Assembly (NCBI RefSeq): GCF_000416985.1
Contig: NZ_ATDL01000004.1
Span: 310,001-374,000, forward strand
Origin: Sphingobacterium paucimobilis HER1398
GTDB lineage: Bacteria; Bacteroidota; Bacteroidia; Sphingobacteriales; Sphingobacteriaceae
Direction: 5' to 3'
Length of the DNA stretch: 64,000 nt
The translations under genes and the position numbers were made by a program. Below are positions 18,999 to 29,575 of this stretch, piece by piece (positions within the stretch are counted from its first letter, which is position 1; each line of letters begins with the position of its first letter). The notes under the pieces are model-generated. The model was not told the DNA's origin. It saw only the letters and a program-made list of their open reading frames with translations, and did no database searches.

Positions 18999-21900
18999 AT
19001 GTATAAAAAAAAGCGGTTAGGTCTGCTATTATATACAGCTGACCGGACCATTACCAAATCCGTATTAATGAAATTTTCATTAGCTGTACCTCTATTGCTT
19101 ACGGCAACATTGCAAGTCAGTGCATTTGCCTTTGGACAAAAAATAACCCTTCGGAAAAAAAACGTGAAAGTAGACTACGTCTTGAAGGAATTACAAAAGC
19201 AAAGTGGTTATAATATTCTCTATGATCAGAAGATAATCCCCTCCACAAAAATACATCCACTCTATAATGATGTCCCTCTTCAAGAGGTCTTAAAAGATAT
19301 TTTGGAACCCCTGAATATTCAATTTAGGATCAATAATAAAAATATCGTATTGAGCCCGTCTCCTGCTTCAAAAGAAAATAGGAGTAATATAAGAAAGCAA
19401 AAGGAAATCAAGGGAAAGGTTGTGGACAGTGATGGCAAGCCTATCTCTGGAGTTTCGATTCATCTCAATGATGGGACATCGGGGGGCGTGCTTACCGCAA
19501 AAGATGGATCCTTTTCTATTGCTGCGCAGGTAGGCGATCGACTTACGCTCCGTTATGTTGGAAAGGAAACCCTGGCTCTAGTTGTTGAAAAAGTAGAAGA
19601 TCTCCTGCTCACCATGACGGACAAGGCCAATGAAATGGACGATGTGGTCGTTGTTGCCTTTGGAAAGCAAAGAAAAGGAAATGTGGTAGGCTCTATTACT
19701 TCTGTAAAGCCAGAGAATTTAAAAATTCCTTCAAGCAATCTGACAACGGCCCTCGCTGGTAATGTTGCAGGAGTCATCGCTTATCAACGTAGTGGTGAGC
19801 CGGGACAGGACAATGCTGATTTTTTCGTTCGGGGGATTACCACTTTTGGAAATAATAATAAACCACTTATTCTCATTGATGGGGTAGAGCTGACAACGAC
19901 CGATTTGGCACGTCTACAGCCCGACGATATTGCTAGTTTTTCCGTCATGAAAGATGCTACAGCTACAGCATTGTATGGTGCCCGTGGAGCTAATGGAGTG
20001 ATATTGGTCAGTACCAAAGAGGGAAAAGAAGGACCTGCAAAAGTTTCGTTGAGACTTGAACATTCAAGTTCAGCACCTACTCAAACGACTAAAATAGCCG
20101 ATCCCATAACCTTTATGAAGTTAGGGAATGAAGCGGTTTTGACACGAAATCCTCTAGGGGATTTGCCTTATTCACAGACCCAGATTGAAAATACCCAGCT
20201 GGGAGTCTCTCCAGTTGCTTTCCCTGCAAATGATTGGTCTGCGCTATTGCTCAAGGACCAGACCTCTACCTCTCGTGGCAATCTAAGTGTGAGCGGAGGT
20301 GGACAGGTGGCCCGTTATTATGTAGCTACTTCTTTTGCTCAGGACAATGGTATTCTGAAAGTAGATAAGCGTAATAATTTCAATAGCAATATAGACAACA
20401 AGTCCTATACGCTACGTTCCAATGTGAACGTCAATCTTACTAAATCAACCGAATTGATCGTACGGTTGAGCGGTACATTTGACGATTACAAGGGACCATT
20501 GCAAGGTGGAGCAAAGACTTATGACATGATTATGCATGCCAATCCGGTCAAGTTTCCAGCTTTTTTTCCAGTGGACGCCGAGCATGCGCATCTACAGCAT
20601 ATCATGTTTGGTAACTATGATAATCGATATACCAATCCTTATGCGGAGACGGTACGAGGGTATAAAGAGCGGTCTCGTTCACAGGTACTGGCGCAGCTGG
20701 AGTTGGGGCAAGATCTTTCGTCGATCACTCCAGGCTTGGCGATTCGAGGAATGGCCAATGTTTCGCGCCTGTCCCAGTTTGCCGTTGCAAGATCTTATAA
20801 TCCATACTATTATCAGTTGGCGAGCTATGATAATGCGACAGGCGAATATAGTATCGTCATGAATAAAGAAGGAACCGAATATCTGGGTTATTCCGAACCA
20901 TCCGACGACAAAGTAACCAATTCGACCTTGTATTTTCAGAGTACACTGAACTACGGTCGATTGTTTGGTAATAAGCATCAGGTTAATGGTCTTTTGGTGG
21001 GTATACTCCGCGAGGAGTTGAATGCCAATACCGGTAGTTTACAGCTTTCCTTACCATCACGTAATCTTGGTGTTTCTGGGAGAGCGACCTATGCCTATGA
21101 TAATCGTTATTTCGGGGAATTCAATTTTGGCTATAATGGATCAGAGCGTTTCGCGAAGAATAAAAGATACGGCTTCTTTCCTTCGATAGGCGGTGCTTGG
21201 TTTGTATCTAATGAGAAGTTCTGGGATGAGTTACGTCCAGTATTTTCTAAGATCAAACTTAGAGGATCTTATGGACTAGTCGGTAATGACAATATTGGTA
21301 GTGCCAAGGATCGATTTTTCTATCTCTCTGAGGTAAATATGGCCAATGCGGCGAGAAGTGCGTTTTTTGGTCTGAACATGAATGTTGGGCTCCCAGGAAT
21401 ATCCATATCAAGGTATGCAAACCCGGAGATCAGTTGGGAGATATCACATAAACGGGATCTGGCCGTAGAGATAGGTCTATTTGATAAAATCAACCTGGTG
21501 ACAGAATACTTTACCGAGAAGCGTGAAAAAATCCTTATGAGCAGATCGTCAATTCCTAATACGATGGGATTGCAGGCCGTGCAGCGCGCCAATGTTGGTG
21601 AGGCAAACTCAAAAGGAGTAGATCTCAGTTTGGATTATACACAAAACTGGAATACCGGTTTCTGGACATCAGCTCGTGCAAACTTTACCTATGCTAGAGG
21701 TACTTATAAAGTATACGAAGAACCTGCCTATGAAAATGAACCATGGCGATCGCGAGTTGGCCATTCTATCAATCAGCAGTGGGGCTATGTCGCCGAAAGG
21801 TTGTTTGTAGATGATGAAGAAGCGCGAAATTCACCTATTCAACAGATTGGTAATTCAAAATACGGCGGTGGCGATATCAAGTATACCGATATCAATAAAG

Positions 21901-22427
21901 ATGGTAAAATCAATGATTTGGACCGTGTACCGATAGGTAATCCTACTGTGCCAGAGATTGTGTATGGTTTTGGTTTATCTATGGGCTACAAGCAGTTTGA
22001 CTTTTCAGCATTCTTTCAGGGAGCTACCAATCAATCTTTTTGGATTGATGCCACTAATACCAGTCCATTTCAAAAGCAAACACAATTGCTGAAGGCTTAT
22101 GCAGATAGTTATTGGAGCGAGGACACGCAGAATATATATGCATTATGGCCTCGTTTGAGTGCTGACGTAAATAGCAATAATGTGCCTCGCAATACCTGGT
22201 TTATGCGGGATGGTACATTTCTCCGGCTGAAGCAGTTGGAGATGGGATATACGCTCTCCGATAAGATGAAACAACGCTTGAAAGCTAAAAACCTGCGTAT
22301 TTATTTGAGTGGCACCAACCTTTTGCTGATCAGTAGATTCAAGCTTTGGGATATTGAAATGGCCGGCAATGGACTTGGATATCCATTACAGCGCGTATTT
22401 AATGTCGGACTCAATGTTCAATTCTAA
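18999..22427 (+). CDS. SusC/RagA-family TonB-dependent receptor with STN domain
   Basis: This 1142-residue outer-membrane glycan importer has a signal/anchor segment near residues 25-47, an STN signalling domain at about 48-120 (VDYVLKELQKQSGYNILYDQ), a carboxypeptidase-regulatory-like beta-sandwich at about 135-215 (KGKVVDSDGKPISGVSIHL), and the plug with the SusC-type VFVRG-like motif (FFVRGITTFGNNNKPLILID). A 22-strand barrel follows, ending in FNVGLNVQF. The STN domain links it to the FecR protein just upstream. SusD follows by 22 bp and serves as its lid. The substrate is probably a rhamnose-containing glycan, judging from the GH78 enzyme in the same unit. Confidence 0.92.
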   Translation: MYKKKRLGLLLYTADRTITKSVLMKFSLAVPLLLTATLQVSAFAFGQKITLRKKNVKVDYVLKELQKQSGYNILYDQKIIPSTKIHPLYNDVPLQEVLKDILEPLNIQFRINNKNIVLSPSPASKENRSNIRKQKEIKGKVVDSDGKPISGVSIHLNDGTSGGVLTAKDGSFSIAAQVGDRLTLRYVGKETLALVVEKVEDLLLTMTDKANEMDDVVVVAFGKQRKGNVVGSITSVKPENLKIPSSNLTTALAGNVAGVIAYQRSGEPGQDNADFFVRGITTFGNNNKPLILIDGVELTTTDLARLQPDDIASFSVMKDATATALYGARGANGVILVSTKEGKEGPAKVSLRLEHSSSAPTQTTKIADPITFMKLGNEAVLTRNPLGDLPYSQTQIENTQLGVSPVAFPANDWSALLLKDQTSTSRGNLSVSGGGQVARYYVATSFAQDNGILKVDKRNNFNSNIDNKSYTLRSNVNVNLTKSTELIVRLSGTFDDYKGPLQGGAKTYDMIMHANPVKFPAFFPVDAEHAHLQHIMFGNYDNRYTNPYAETVRGYKERSRSQVLAQLELGQDLSSITPGLAIRGMANVSRLSQFAVARSYNPYYYQLASYDNATGEYSIVMNKEGTEYLGYSEPSDDKVTNSTLYFQSTLNYGRLFGNKHQVNGLLVGILREELNANTGSLQLSLPSRNLGVSGRATYAYDNRYFGEFNFGYNGSERFAKNKRYGFFPSIGGAWFVSNEKFWDELRPVFSKIKLRGSYGLVGNDNIGSAKDRFFYLSEVNMANAARSAFFGLNMNVGLPGISISRYANPEISWEISHKRDLAVEIGLFDKINLVTEYFTEKREKILMSRSSIPNTMGLQAVQRANVGEANSKGVDLSLDYTQNWNTGFWTSARANFTYARGTYKVYEEPAYENEPWRSRVGHSINQQWGYVAERLFVDDEEARNSPIQQIGNSKYGGGDIKYTDINKDGKINDLDRVPIGNPTVPEIVYGFGLSMGYKQFDFSAFFQGATNQSFWIDATNTSPFQKQTQLLKAYADSYWSEDTQNIYALWPRLSADVNSNNVPRNTWFMRDGTFLRLKQLEMGYTLSDKMKQRLKAKNLRIYLSGTNLLLISRFKLWDIEMAGNGLGYPLQRVFNVGLNVQF

Positions 22428-22449
22428 CATCATTACCAATAATACCGTC

Positions 22450-24369
22450 ATGAACAAAAAAATAATACGAAATATCATTTTATCCGCATTGTTTATTACA
22501 GGAGGGTTGAATTCCTGTAATTATCTCGATGTCGTGCCCGATGGTGTGAGTAAATTAGAAAATGCCTTTACCATGCGTAATCAGGCTGAAAAATTTCTGT
22601 ACACCTGTTATTCATATATGCCTACCGAAGGACAGCTTTCCTTAGACCCTGGGTTGTTGGGAGGAGACGAGCTGTGGAACCTGGAAACGGCCAATGCACC
22701 CGTCTTTAATTTTGCTGCTTTCAATATTGCTCGTGGTTTTCAAAGTCCTTCCAGCACGTTGGTCGATTATTGGGGACAGCTCTATATTGCATTGCGCGAT
22801 TGTAACATCTTTTTAGAGAATATCCACAATGTCGCTGATCTCCAAGCATGGGAGCGAGATCAATGGATCGCTGAGGTTAAGTTCTTAAAAGCATATTACC
22901 ATTTTTACTTGGTCAAGATGTATGGTCCGGTGCCGATTATACGTCAGAATCTCCCTATCGATGCGGGTATCGAGGAGGTAAAAGTATCCCGCAATACGGT
23001 GGATGAGTGTTTTGACTATATGGTGGAGCTATTGGATGAAGCTATCCCAGTTTTACCTCCGGTAGTAGCCAATCCTACTGTAGAATTAGGACGTATTACA
23101 AAAGCTATTGCTGTATCTCTAAAGGCTAAAATCTTGGTCACAGCGGCGAGTCCTCTTTTCAATGGTAATACCGATCAGGCAGGCTTGGTCAATAAAGATG
23201 GTCGTCAGTTGTTCAACCAAGTGAATGATGTGGCTAAGTGGGAAAAAGCGTTAGCGGCTTGCGAAGATGCGGTCCAGGTATGTGAGAATGAGTTGGGGAT
23301 GAAACTCTATAGGTATCCGGGCAATCCTCAATTTAACCTTTCGGACGTGACCATGCAGGAGCTTACCTTGCGCAATGCTTTTGCCGAAAGATGGAATTCG
23401 GAAATTATATGGGCAAATACGCAAAGTGTTAATCATCAAACCCAACAATTCGCTGTACCTCGTTTTGACCCACGGTATCCTGATGCCCCGTATCTGAAGA
23501 ATGTAATAGGTGCTCCTATTAAAGTTGCCGAGCAGTTCTATTCAAAGAATGGTTTACCGATTGCCGAAGACAAAACCTGGGACTATAATGGACGATACAA
23601 TATCCAGACTGTTGGAACTTCTTACCGTCGTTATATGCGAGAGGGTACCCAGACCATCAAAATGCATTTTGATAGAGAGCCTCGGTTTTATGCCTATCTG
23701 GGGTTTGATACCGGTATCTGGTATGGAGAAGGAGTCTTAGATGATGCTAATCCAACAAACCTATATGCTGTTGCAGCTAGAAAAGGACAGGTTCATCAAA
23801 AGCGGGGTTCGGACGATGGACCTATTACAGGCTATTTTATCAAGAAATATGTCCACTTTCAAAATACGATGATTAATATAACAACATATTCTACAGTATC
23901 TTATCCGTGGCCCTTGATCCGATTGAGTGATTTGTTTCTGCTCTATGCCGAAGCCGCAAATGAGGCTAATGATAGTGAGCAGAATAGAGGGAAGGCTCTT
24001 GATTATTTAAATATGGTACGAAAAAGAGCGGGTATTCCCAAGGTAGAAGATGCTTGGACGGACTACTCCATTACACCTACCAAGTTCAAGTCACAGAAGG
24101 GACTTCGACAGATTATTCATCAAGAGAGGCTCAATGAGTTGGCTTTCGAGAGTCAACGGTTTTGGGATGTAAGAAGATGGAAGACGGCTCCCGATTATTA
24201 CAATACGCCTATTCAAGCTTGGGATCTGACACAGTCTGCCCCTCAGAATTTCTATAGAAAGGTGTTGCTGGCAAAACAGACGTTTACGGTCAAAGATTAT
24301 TTCTGGCCCTTGAATATTTCTAATTTAACGATAAATAATAATCTAGTACAGAATATCGGCTGGAGATAG
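22450..24369 (+). CDS. SusD/RagB-family nutrient-binding lipoprotein
   Basis: ATG 22450 gives MNKKIIRNIILSALFITGG with lipobox LNSC, so a 639-residue surface lipoprotein. The mature N-terminus NYLDVVPDGVSKLENAF and helical TPR-like segments (FLKAYYHFYLVKMYGPVPII, LKAKILVTAASPLFNG) mark the family. The C-terminus has the SusD signature IRLSDLFLLYAEAANEA and HQERLNELAFESQRFWDVRR. It would bind the glycan and close over the SusC barrel. An upstream start inside susC is open but lacks a signal peptide. It is longer than average because of insertions between residues 230 and 480. Confidence 0.92.
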   Translation: MNKKIIRNIILSALFITGGLNSCNYLDVVPDGVSKLENAFTMRNQAEKFLYTCYSYMPTEGQLSLDPGLLGGDELWNLETANAPVFNFAAFNIARGFQSPSSTLVDYWGQLYIALRDCNIFLENIHNVADLQAWERDQWIAEVKFLKAYYHFYLVKMYGPVPIIRQNLPIDAGIEEVKVSRNTVDECFDYMVELLDEAIPVLPPVVANPTVELGRITKAIAVSLKAKILVTAASPLFNGNTDQAGLVNKDGRQLFNQVNDVAKWEKALAACEDAVQVCENELGMKLYRYPGNPQFNLSDVTMQELTLRNAFAERWNSEIIWANTQSVNHQTQQFAVPRFDPRYPDAPYLKNVIGAPIKVAEQFYSKNGLPIAEDKTWDYNGRYNIQTVGTSYRRYMREGTQTIKMHFDREPRFYAYLGFDTGIWYGEGVLDDANPTNLYAVAARKGQVHQKRGSDDGPITGYFIKKYVHFQNTMINITTYSTVSYPWPLIRLSDLFLLYAEAANEANDSEQNRGKALDYLNMVRKRAGIPKVEDAWTDYSITPTKFKSQKGLRQIIHQERLNELAFESQRFWDVRRWKTAPDYYNTPIQAWDLTQSAPQNFYRKVLLAKQTFTVKDYFWPLNISNLTINNNLVQNIGWR

Positions 24370-24395
24370 CTGTAGGATCTTAAAGAAAAATAACA

Positions 24396-25616
24396 ATGAA
24401 AAATTTATTTTGGATTAATATACTTCCTCTTCTGCTGTTGTTGTCCTGTAAAGAGGAACAGCCATCTGTCAATATAGACGATACACTACCGGCTCCACAA
24501 GCAGTCAAAAATGTGACTGTTAAAAATCTGCCTGGTGGAGCAGTGCTGTACTATGACGTGCCTGATGATAAGAACTTTTTATACGTCAAGGCGGAGTATG
24601 AGATCCGCCCTGGTGTGATTCGCGAAACCAAGGCATCGCTGTATACCGATACCTTATTGTTGGATGGCTTTGGTCGTCAGGGCGAATACGCTGTCAAGCT
24701 GTATAGTGTTGGGCGCAATGAGAAGCCGTCCGAACCGGTAGTTGTTCAGGTTGCTCCAGAAGAAGCCCCTGTGCGGCAGGCTTTTCATGATTTAGCACTT
24801 ACAGAAGGTTTTGGTGGAGTTCGTTTGTTCTTTGAAAATCCCTATATGAAGGATTTTGCATTTTGTCTGATTGCCGATACCCTTAATAATGGAGATTGGA
24901 CTGCCCTGCAGACTTTCTATAGTAAAAATAGTTCAGGGGTATTCTCCCATAGTGGACTTAATCCTAAACCGATCAAAGTGGGGAGCTATATTCGTGACCG
25001 TTGGGGGAATACTTCCGATACTCTGGTTTCGACATTGACGCCGTTATTTGAATACATGATTCCCAAACCTTATGGCGTATTCAACCTTCCGTCGGATAGT
25101 TTCGAACCGGCAGAAGGGAACGCAGGTAGATATGCCATTACTGGTTTGTGGGATGGGATTACAAATGTTGAAAACAGTAATATTTTTGCCAATTCTCACG
25201 TAGAACCCATGCCGCAGACATTTACGGTCAATTTGAAGCAAAGCGCAACGTTGAGCCGTATCAAAGTCCATCAAAGGATAAAAAATGAATACACGGGGAG
25301 TATGGTCAAGAAGTTTGAACTCTACGGGTCCAATAGCAACAATCCAAAAGATGATCTGTTCGGAGGTGATTGGGTATTGCTAGGTCGGTTTGAGTCCGTA
25401 AAGCCATCTGGGCCTGGTGCTATTACCGCAGAAGATCGCAATTATGCTAACGTGCAGGGGGAGAATTTTGAGTTGGTGCCTACGGATGAAATTCCTAACC
25501 CATGGGTTCCAGTCCGTTTTATACGATTCAGAACGCTAGAGACCTATAATGGGCCATCCGAACGGGGACAGGTTATTATTGCGGAGATATCATTATTTGG
25601 ACAATCAACAAAATGA
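24396..25616 (+). CDS. PUL lipoprotein (DUF4959-DUF5126-DUF5000 type)
   Basis: The signal peptide ends in the lipobox LLSC (Cys17). The domain order fits PUL lipoproteins with DUF4959 (PAPQAVKNVTVKNLPGGAVL), DUF5126 (VQVAPEEAPVRQAFHDLALT) and a C-terminal discoidin-like DUF5000 (WDGITNVENSNIFANSHV, FTVNLKQSATLSRIKVHQR, RFIRFRTLETY). Such proteins are thought to be surface glycan-binding parts of the SusCD complex; binding itself is not shown here. It is 26 bp after susD and overlaps the next gene by four bases (ATGA), so translation is probably coupled. Confidence 0.8.
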   Translation: MKNLFWINILPLLLLLSCKEEQPSVNIDDTLPAPQAVKNVTVKNLPGGAVLYYDVPDDKNFLYVKAEYEIRPGVIRETKASLYTDTLLLDGFGRQGEYAVKLYSVGRNEKPSEPVVVQVAPEEAPVRQAFHDLALTEGFGGVRLFFENPYMKDFAFCLIADTLNNGDWTALQTFYSKNSSGVFSHSGLNPKPIKVGSYIRDRWGNTSDTLVSTLTPLFEYMIPKPYGVFNLPSDSFEPAEGNAGRYAITGLWDGITNVENSNIFANSHVEPMPQTFTVNLKQSATLSRIKVHQRIKNEYTGSMVKKFELYGSNSNNPKDDLFGGDWVLLGRFESVKPSGPGAITAEDRNYANVQGENFELVPTDEIPNPWVPVRFIRFRTLETYNGPSERGQVIIAEISLFGQSTK

Positions 25617-26770
25617 GAAATTATCTGATGAAAAAGAAACAAAAACTAGTTGGATGCCTATTATTATTAGTGTCGTTGGCTATATCAGGCTGTAAAGATA
25701 TGCACGATATCTATGCGGAGCATGTTGTCCCGAATGGATCAAAATATCCGGGTAAAATACAGTCTATAGTGGCGCATTCAGGGCACAATCGTGTCGTTTT
25801 GGGCTGGCGTAATACAAAAGACCCGGCAGTGAATAAAGTTCGTGTATTTTGGAATAACTATAAAGACTCGGTCGAGATGGATATCACAGAACGTAAGGAT
25901 TCCTCCTCGCTCAGTATACAGCCGCTTAATGAAGGTAACTATAACTTCGTTGTCTATACCTATGATCGAGAGATGCGTCGCTCGGTTCCGCTTGAGGTGC
26001 AGGGTATTGTCTATGGCGAGGTCTATAGTTCTTATCTGTCCAATAGTGTGATTGTGGAAGACAAGATCTTGGAAAATGAGGGACTTTCTATAAATTGGGG
26101 TACCCCCGACACCCAGAATGGTATGATAGGTACACGTATCATTTACCGTAGCAATCAGGGAAACGAGAAAACGGTTGTAATTCCTTCGACAGAAAAGAAA
26201 ACGTTTATTGATGATTTTGATACTTTCTCCAACGGCTATCAGTACCAGGCTCTGTTTCTTCCGAACGAATTGAGTGTTGATACATTTAGTGTCGCTTTGG
26301 ACCGTAGGATACCTACTATGGCTTTGGACCGTCGTTTATGGACTGTTACTGCGAGTTCCTTTGAAGCGACTGCGCAGATACCAGTAGGAGGTGGTCCTCC
26401 CGAAAAAACTTTAGACGGCGATGTCAATACATTCTGGCATAGCAAACACACTGGGACAATGGTGCCTTTCCCGCATTGGTTGGCATACGATATGAAGAAA
26501 AAGATTCTCATCGAGAAGATCGTGCTTACTGCGCGTCCTGGGAAGTTTAATAAAGAAGATTTTAACAAGTTTATTATTCAGAGTAGCAATAATGGAACGG
26601 ATTGGACCGATCATGGCAGTTTTACATTTGCAGATATTGATGATCCTCAGGTCTTTCTACCGCAGACCTCAATTTCTGCTCGGTATTTTAGAATCTATAT
26701 GACCGCTGGTCCACAGAAATACAGTCATCTGGCTGAGGTCGAGGCTTATGGAAGAGCCGTAGATCTATAA
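25613..26770 (+). CDS. PUL lipoprotein (DUF4998 plus F5/8 type C discoidin domain)
   Basis: The N-terminal signal has lipobox AISGC (Cys at about 27). DUF4998-like sequence follows (IVAHSGHNRVVLGWRNTKDP), then two fibronectin-like stretches. At the C-terminus is a discoidin (F5/8 type C) domain: TLDGDVNTFWHSKHTG, PHWLAYDMKKKILIEKIVLT, ARYFRIYMTAGPQKYSHLAE. This is a typical surface glycan-binding lipoprotein in PULs, with the carbohydrate site expected on the discoidin loops. It overlaps its upstream neighbour by four bases and sits 12 bp before the rhamnosidase. Confidence 0.82.
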   Translation: MRNYLMKKKQKLVGCLLLLVSLAISGCKDMHDIYAEHVVPNGSKYPGKIQSIVAHSGHNRVVLGWRNTKDPAVNKVRVFWNNYKDSVEMDITERKDSSSLSIQPLNEGNYNFVVYTYDREMRRSVPLEVQGIVYGEVYSSYLSNSVIVEDKILENEGLSINWGTPDTQNGMIGTRIIYRSNQGNEKTVVIPSTEKKTFIDDFDTFSNGYQYQALFLPNELSVDTFSVALDRRIPTMALDRRLWTVTASSFEATAQIPVGGGPPEKTLDGDVNTFWHSKHTGTMVPFPHWLAYDMKKKILIEKIVLTARPGKFNKEDFNKFIIQSSNNGTDWTDHGSFTFADIDDPQVFLPQTSISARYFRIYMTAGPQKYSHLAEVEAYGRAVDL

Positions 26771-26782
26771 ACAAGAGTTATA

Positions 26783-29560
26783 ATGCATAGATTTAAAATT
26801 ATTCTTTTTATCATGATTTGCTGCTGTCAGGGACGCCTGATGGCAGCAAATTCTGTCGCATCTATTGTTCCTGGCCATCTCACCTGTGCCTACCTGACAG
26901 ACCCCATAGGAATCGATGATTTGACTCCTAAGCTTGGCTGGCAGCTTCGCGCCACGGACAAGAGTCGTTATGGACAGCGGCAGACAGCCTATCGGATTTT
27001 GGTCGATCAGGACTCTGTCGCTTTGAGCCAACGTCGGGCCGATGTATGGGACAGCGGATGGGTTGAGTCGGATGCTACACAGCATATTGTCTATTTGGGA
27101 AAGAAGTTGCATCCCGACAGAAAGTACTACTGGTGCGTAGCTGTCAAGGATGAAAAAGGCAAGATGTCTGATTTTAGCCCTATTGGTAAATGGGTGACTG
27201 GACTGTTCTCTAATGCCGACTGGACTGCTGACTGGATCGGTACATCCGAAGTCTTTGATGCCAGTCAGACCGATTATAACGTATACGATCCCTGGTTCCG
27301 CAAGAATATATATCTGGAGGAACAACCATCTGACGCACGTATTTTCGTTGCCTCTATAGGTTTTCATGAGCTATATGTCAATGGGCAGAAGATCGGGAAC
27401 CCGGTACTGGCACCGGCGGCGACAGATCATGGTAAGAGAGCCCGTTACATCGGTTACGATATCAGTAAAGCGTTACGCAAAGGTTCGAATACGATTTCGT
27501 TTTGGTTAGGAGCAGGTTGGTCTATCTATGCACCCTATGTGCGAGATGACAGGCCGCGGGGAGCCATGGTACGGGCAGAAGCTAGTCTTTATAATGCTTC
27601 GAGAGAGGTCATCGGGGTGATTAAGACCGATGGAAGCTGGAAGACGCATCCGAGTCCCAATAAGCTGCTGGGCAATTGGTCACCGCGCAACTTTGGTGGC
27701 GAGGTGTACGATGCGAATCTCGAAGTGCCAAATTGGAACCAGCCAAGTTACGATGATCGATCCTGGAAAAGAGCAACAGTCTATTACCCTCATGTGCAGT
27801 TGTCAGCCCAGCAGGTCGAAGGGAATGTCTTGTTCCGAGAAATAAATCCAGTCGCTATAGAGGCATTGCCCAATGGAGACTACCGTGTGGATATGGGCGT
27901 AAATTTTGCGGGTTGGACCCAGATCAATGTCAAAGGAGCTCCTGAGAAGCGGATAGATTTTCTGTTTTCCGAGCGTCGGCAGGACGAGATGACGTTTAAC
28001 AATCGGAGTGCCTATATTGTGGATGCTTCTGGAGTAGGGACGTTTAAAAACAGATTCAATTACAGCTCGGGACGTTGGATCACGATTAAGGGCGCCGAGT
28101 CGAAACCCAGCCTTCAAGATATTAAAGGATGGGCTATCCGTACAGGATATGCTCCGGCTAGTTCTTTTGTATGCTCAGACAGTCTTCAGAATTGGATATA
28201 CGATCGTACCCTTTGGACCTTTGATAATCTATCGTTAGGTGGGATGATCGTAGACTGTCCACAGCGCGAACGGATGGGCTACGGAGGAGATGCACATGCT
28301 ACTACCGAGACTGGGATGCTGAACTACAAGATGGCGTCCTTTTATGCGAAGTGGATGGAAGATTGGCAGGATGTACAGGGCACCGAACCCATGGTCGGGA
28401 ATATGAATGATCCTCAATGGGCCAGAAAGAAAACGAGCAGTGGTCGGGTCTTTAATACGGGGATCCTTCCCCATACAGCCCCCACGTATTGGGGCGGAGG
28501 AGGTCCAGCTTGGGGTGGGATTGTGGTTACTCTTCCTTGGAGCTATTATCAACAGTATGGCGATAAGCAAATATTAGAGGACAATTTTGATTTGATCAAG
28601 GGTTGGTTGAATTTTTTAGAGGGACATGTTCAGGATGATCTCTTAAAACCCTATGGTGGCGATTGGGATTTCTTGGGAGATTGGTTATGGCCCAATGCTA
28701 CTGCCGAAGGAATGAACAATAAGAAGCCAGAAAATATATGTTTCAATAACCTGTATCGGGTTTATAATCTTCGTACAGCAGCCTTGATAGCCCATGAAAT
28801 TGGAAATGAAGAACAGGCTGAAATATGGCTGGCGCAAGCCGAGAAAACCTCAACAGCCATCAACGCTCATTTTTACAAAAACTATAGCTATGCCGACGGT
28901 TCTATGTCCAATCAATCCCTGGCACTCTTAGCCGAAGTAGTGCCTGCAGAAGATATCAAAAAGGTGCAGCAGCAGCTGGAATATGAAATTCTGGTCAAAA
29001 GGAAGGGACATATTCATGCCGGTATTACAGGTGGAGCCCTATTGTTTAAGTATTTGCGTTCGATACATCGGAATGATCTTATATACAGTATGCTGAAGCA
29101 GACTGCTTATCCGAGTTGGGGTTATATGCGTGACAATGATGCTACGACCATTTGGGAGATGTGGGAAAAAGATCTCCGAGGACATTCTTTATTGCACAGT
29201 TCATTTCTCTATCCCGGAGCTTGGTATATAGATGGTCTATCCGGAATAAAGTCTTCATCACCTGGGTATAAGACTTTTGATATACAGATTCCAAAAGCGA
29301 CAGATACTGATATAGCGTGGGCAAAGACTGACTTTATATCTCCTATGGGGCCTATCAAGAGCCATTGGACGCGGCAGGACGGTACGCTTACGCTCGATAT
29401 TGCTGTGCCTCCCAACACCACAGCATTGCTCAAGATACCCAAAGAGGACGGTACTTTAGTTCTGCAGCAAAAGGCAAAAGTACGTACCCTTCCAGCGCAA
29501 GCGGAATATAGCATCATAGTCTTAGAACCTGGAAAATACGTTTTTAAAAACATAAATTAA
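26783..29560 (+). CDS. Alpha-L-rhamnosidase, glycoside hydrolase family 78
   Basis: This 925-residue enzyme has a Sec signal peptide and no lipobox cysteine in an ideal place (CCCQGRLMAANS). It matches GH78: an N-terminal Ig-like module (LTCAYLTDPIGIDDLTPKLG), then the Bac_rhamnosid_N module (DARIFVASIGFHELYVNGQK), a beta-sandwich, and the (alpha/alpha)6 catalytic domain. That domain has DCPQRERMGYGGDAHATTE, whose Asp/Arg/Glu belong to the active site, and GDWLWPN and TTIWEMWEKD for the general acid/base region. It inverts and releases terminal L-rhamnose. It is the main enzymatic clue to the substrate of this PUL: rhamnosylated plant or bacterial glycans or glycosides. Confidence 0.9.
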   Translation: MHRFKIILFIMICCCQGRLMAANSVASIVPGHLTCAYLTDPIGIDDLTPKLGWQLRATDKSRYGQRQTAYRILVDQDSVALSQRRADVWDSGWVESDATQHIVYLGKKLHPDRKYYWCVAVKDEKGKMSDFSPIGKWVTGLFSNADWTADWIGTSEVFDASQTDYNVYDPWFRKNIYLEEQPSDARIFVASIGFHELYVNGQKIGNPVLAPAATDHGKRARYIGYDISKALRKGSNTISFWLGAGWSIYAPYVRDDRPRGAMVRAEASLYNASREVIGVIKTDGSWKTHPSPNKLLGNWSPRNFGGEVYDANLEVPNWNQPSYDDRSWKRATVYYPHVQLSAQQVEGNVLFREINPVAIEALPNGDYRVDMGVNFAGWTQINVKGAPEKRIDFLFSERRQDEMTFNNRSAYIVDASGVGTFKNRFNYSSGRWITIKGAESKPSLQDIKGWAIRTGYAPASSFVCSDSLQNWIYDRTLWTFDNLSLGGMIVDCPQRERMGYGGDAHATTETGMLNYKMASFYAKWMEDWQDVQGTEPMVGNMNDPQWARKKTSSGRVFNTGILPHTAPTYWGGGGPAWGGIVVTLPWSYYQQYGDKQILEDNFDLIKGWLNFLEGHVQDDLLKPYGGDWDFLGDWLWPNATAEGMNNKKPENICFNNLYRVYNLRTAALIAHEIGNEEQAEIWLAQAEKTSTAINAHFYKNYSYADGSMSNQSLALLAEVVPAEDIKKVQQQLEYEILVKRKGHIHAGITGGALLFKYLRSIHRNDLIYSMLKQTAYPSWGYMRDNDATTIWEMWEKDLRGHSLLHSSFLYPGAWYIDGLSGIKSSSPGYKTFDIQIPKATDTDIAWAKTDFISPMGPIKSHWTRQDGTLTLDIAVPPNTTALLKIPKEDGTLVLQQKAKVRTLPAQAEYSIIVLEPGKYVFKNIN

Positions 29561-29575
29561 TGATCGTCAAATTGT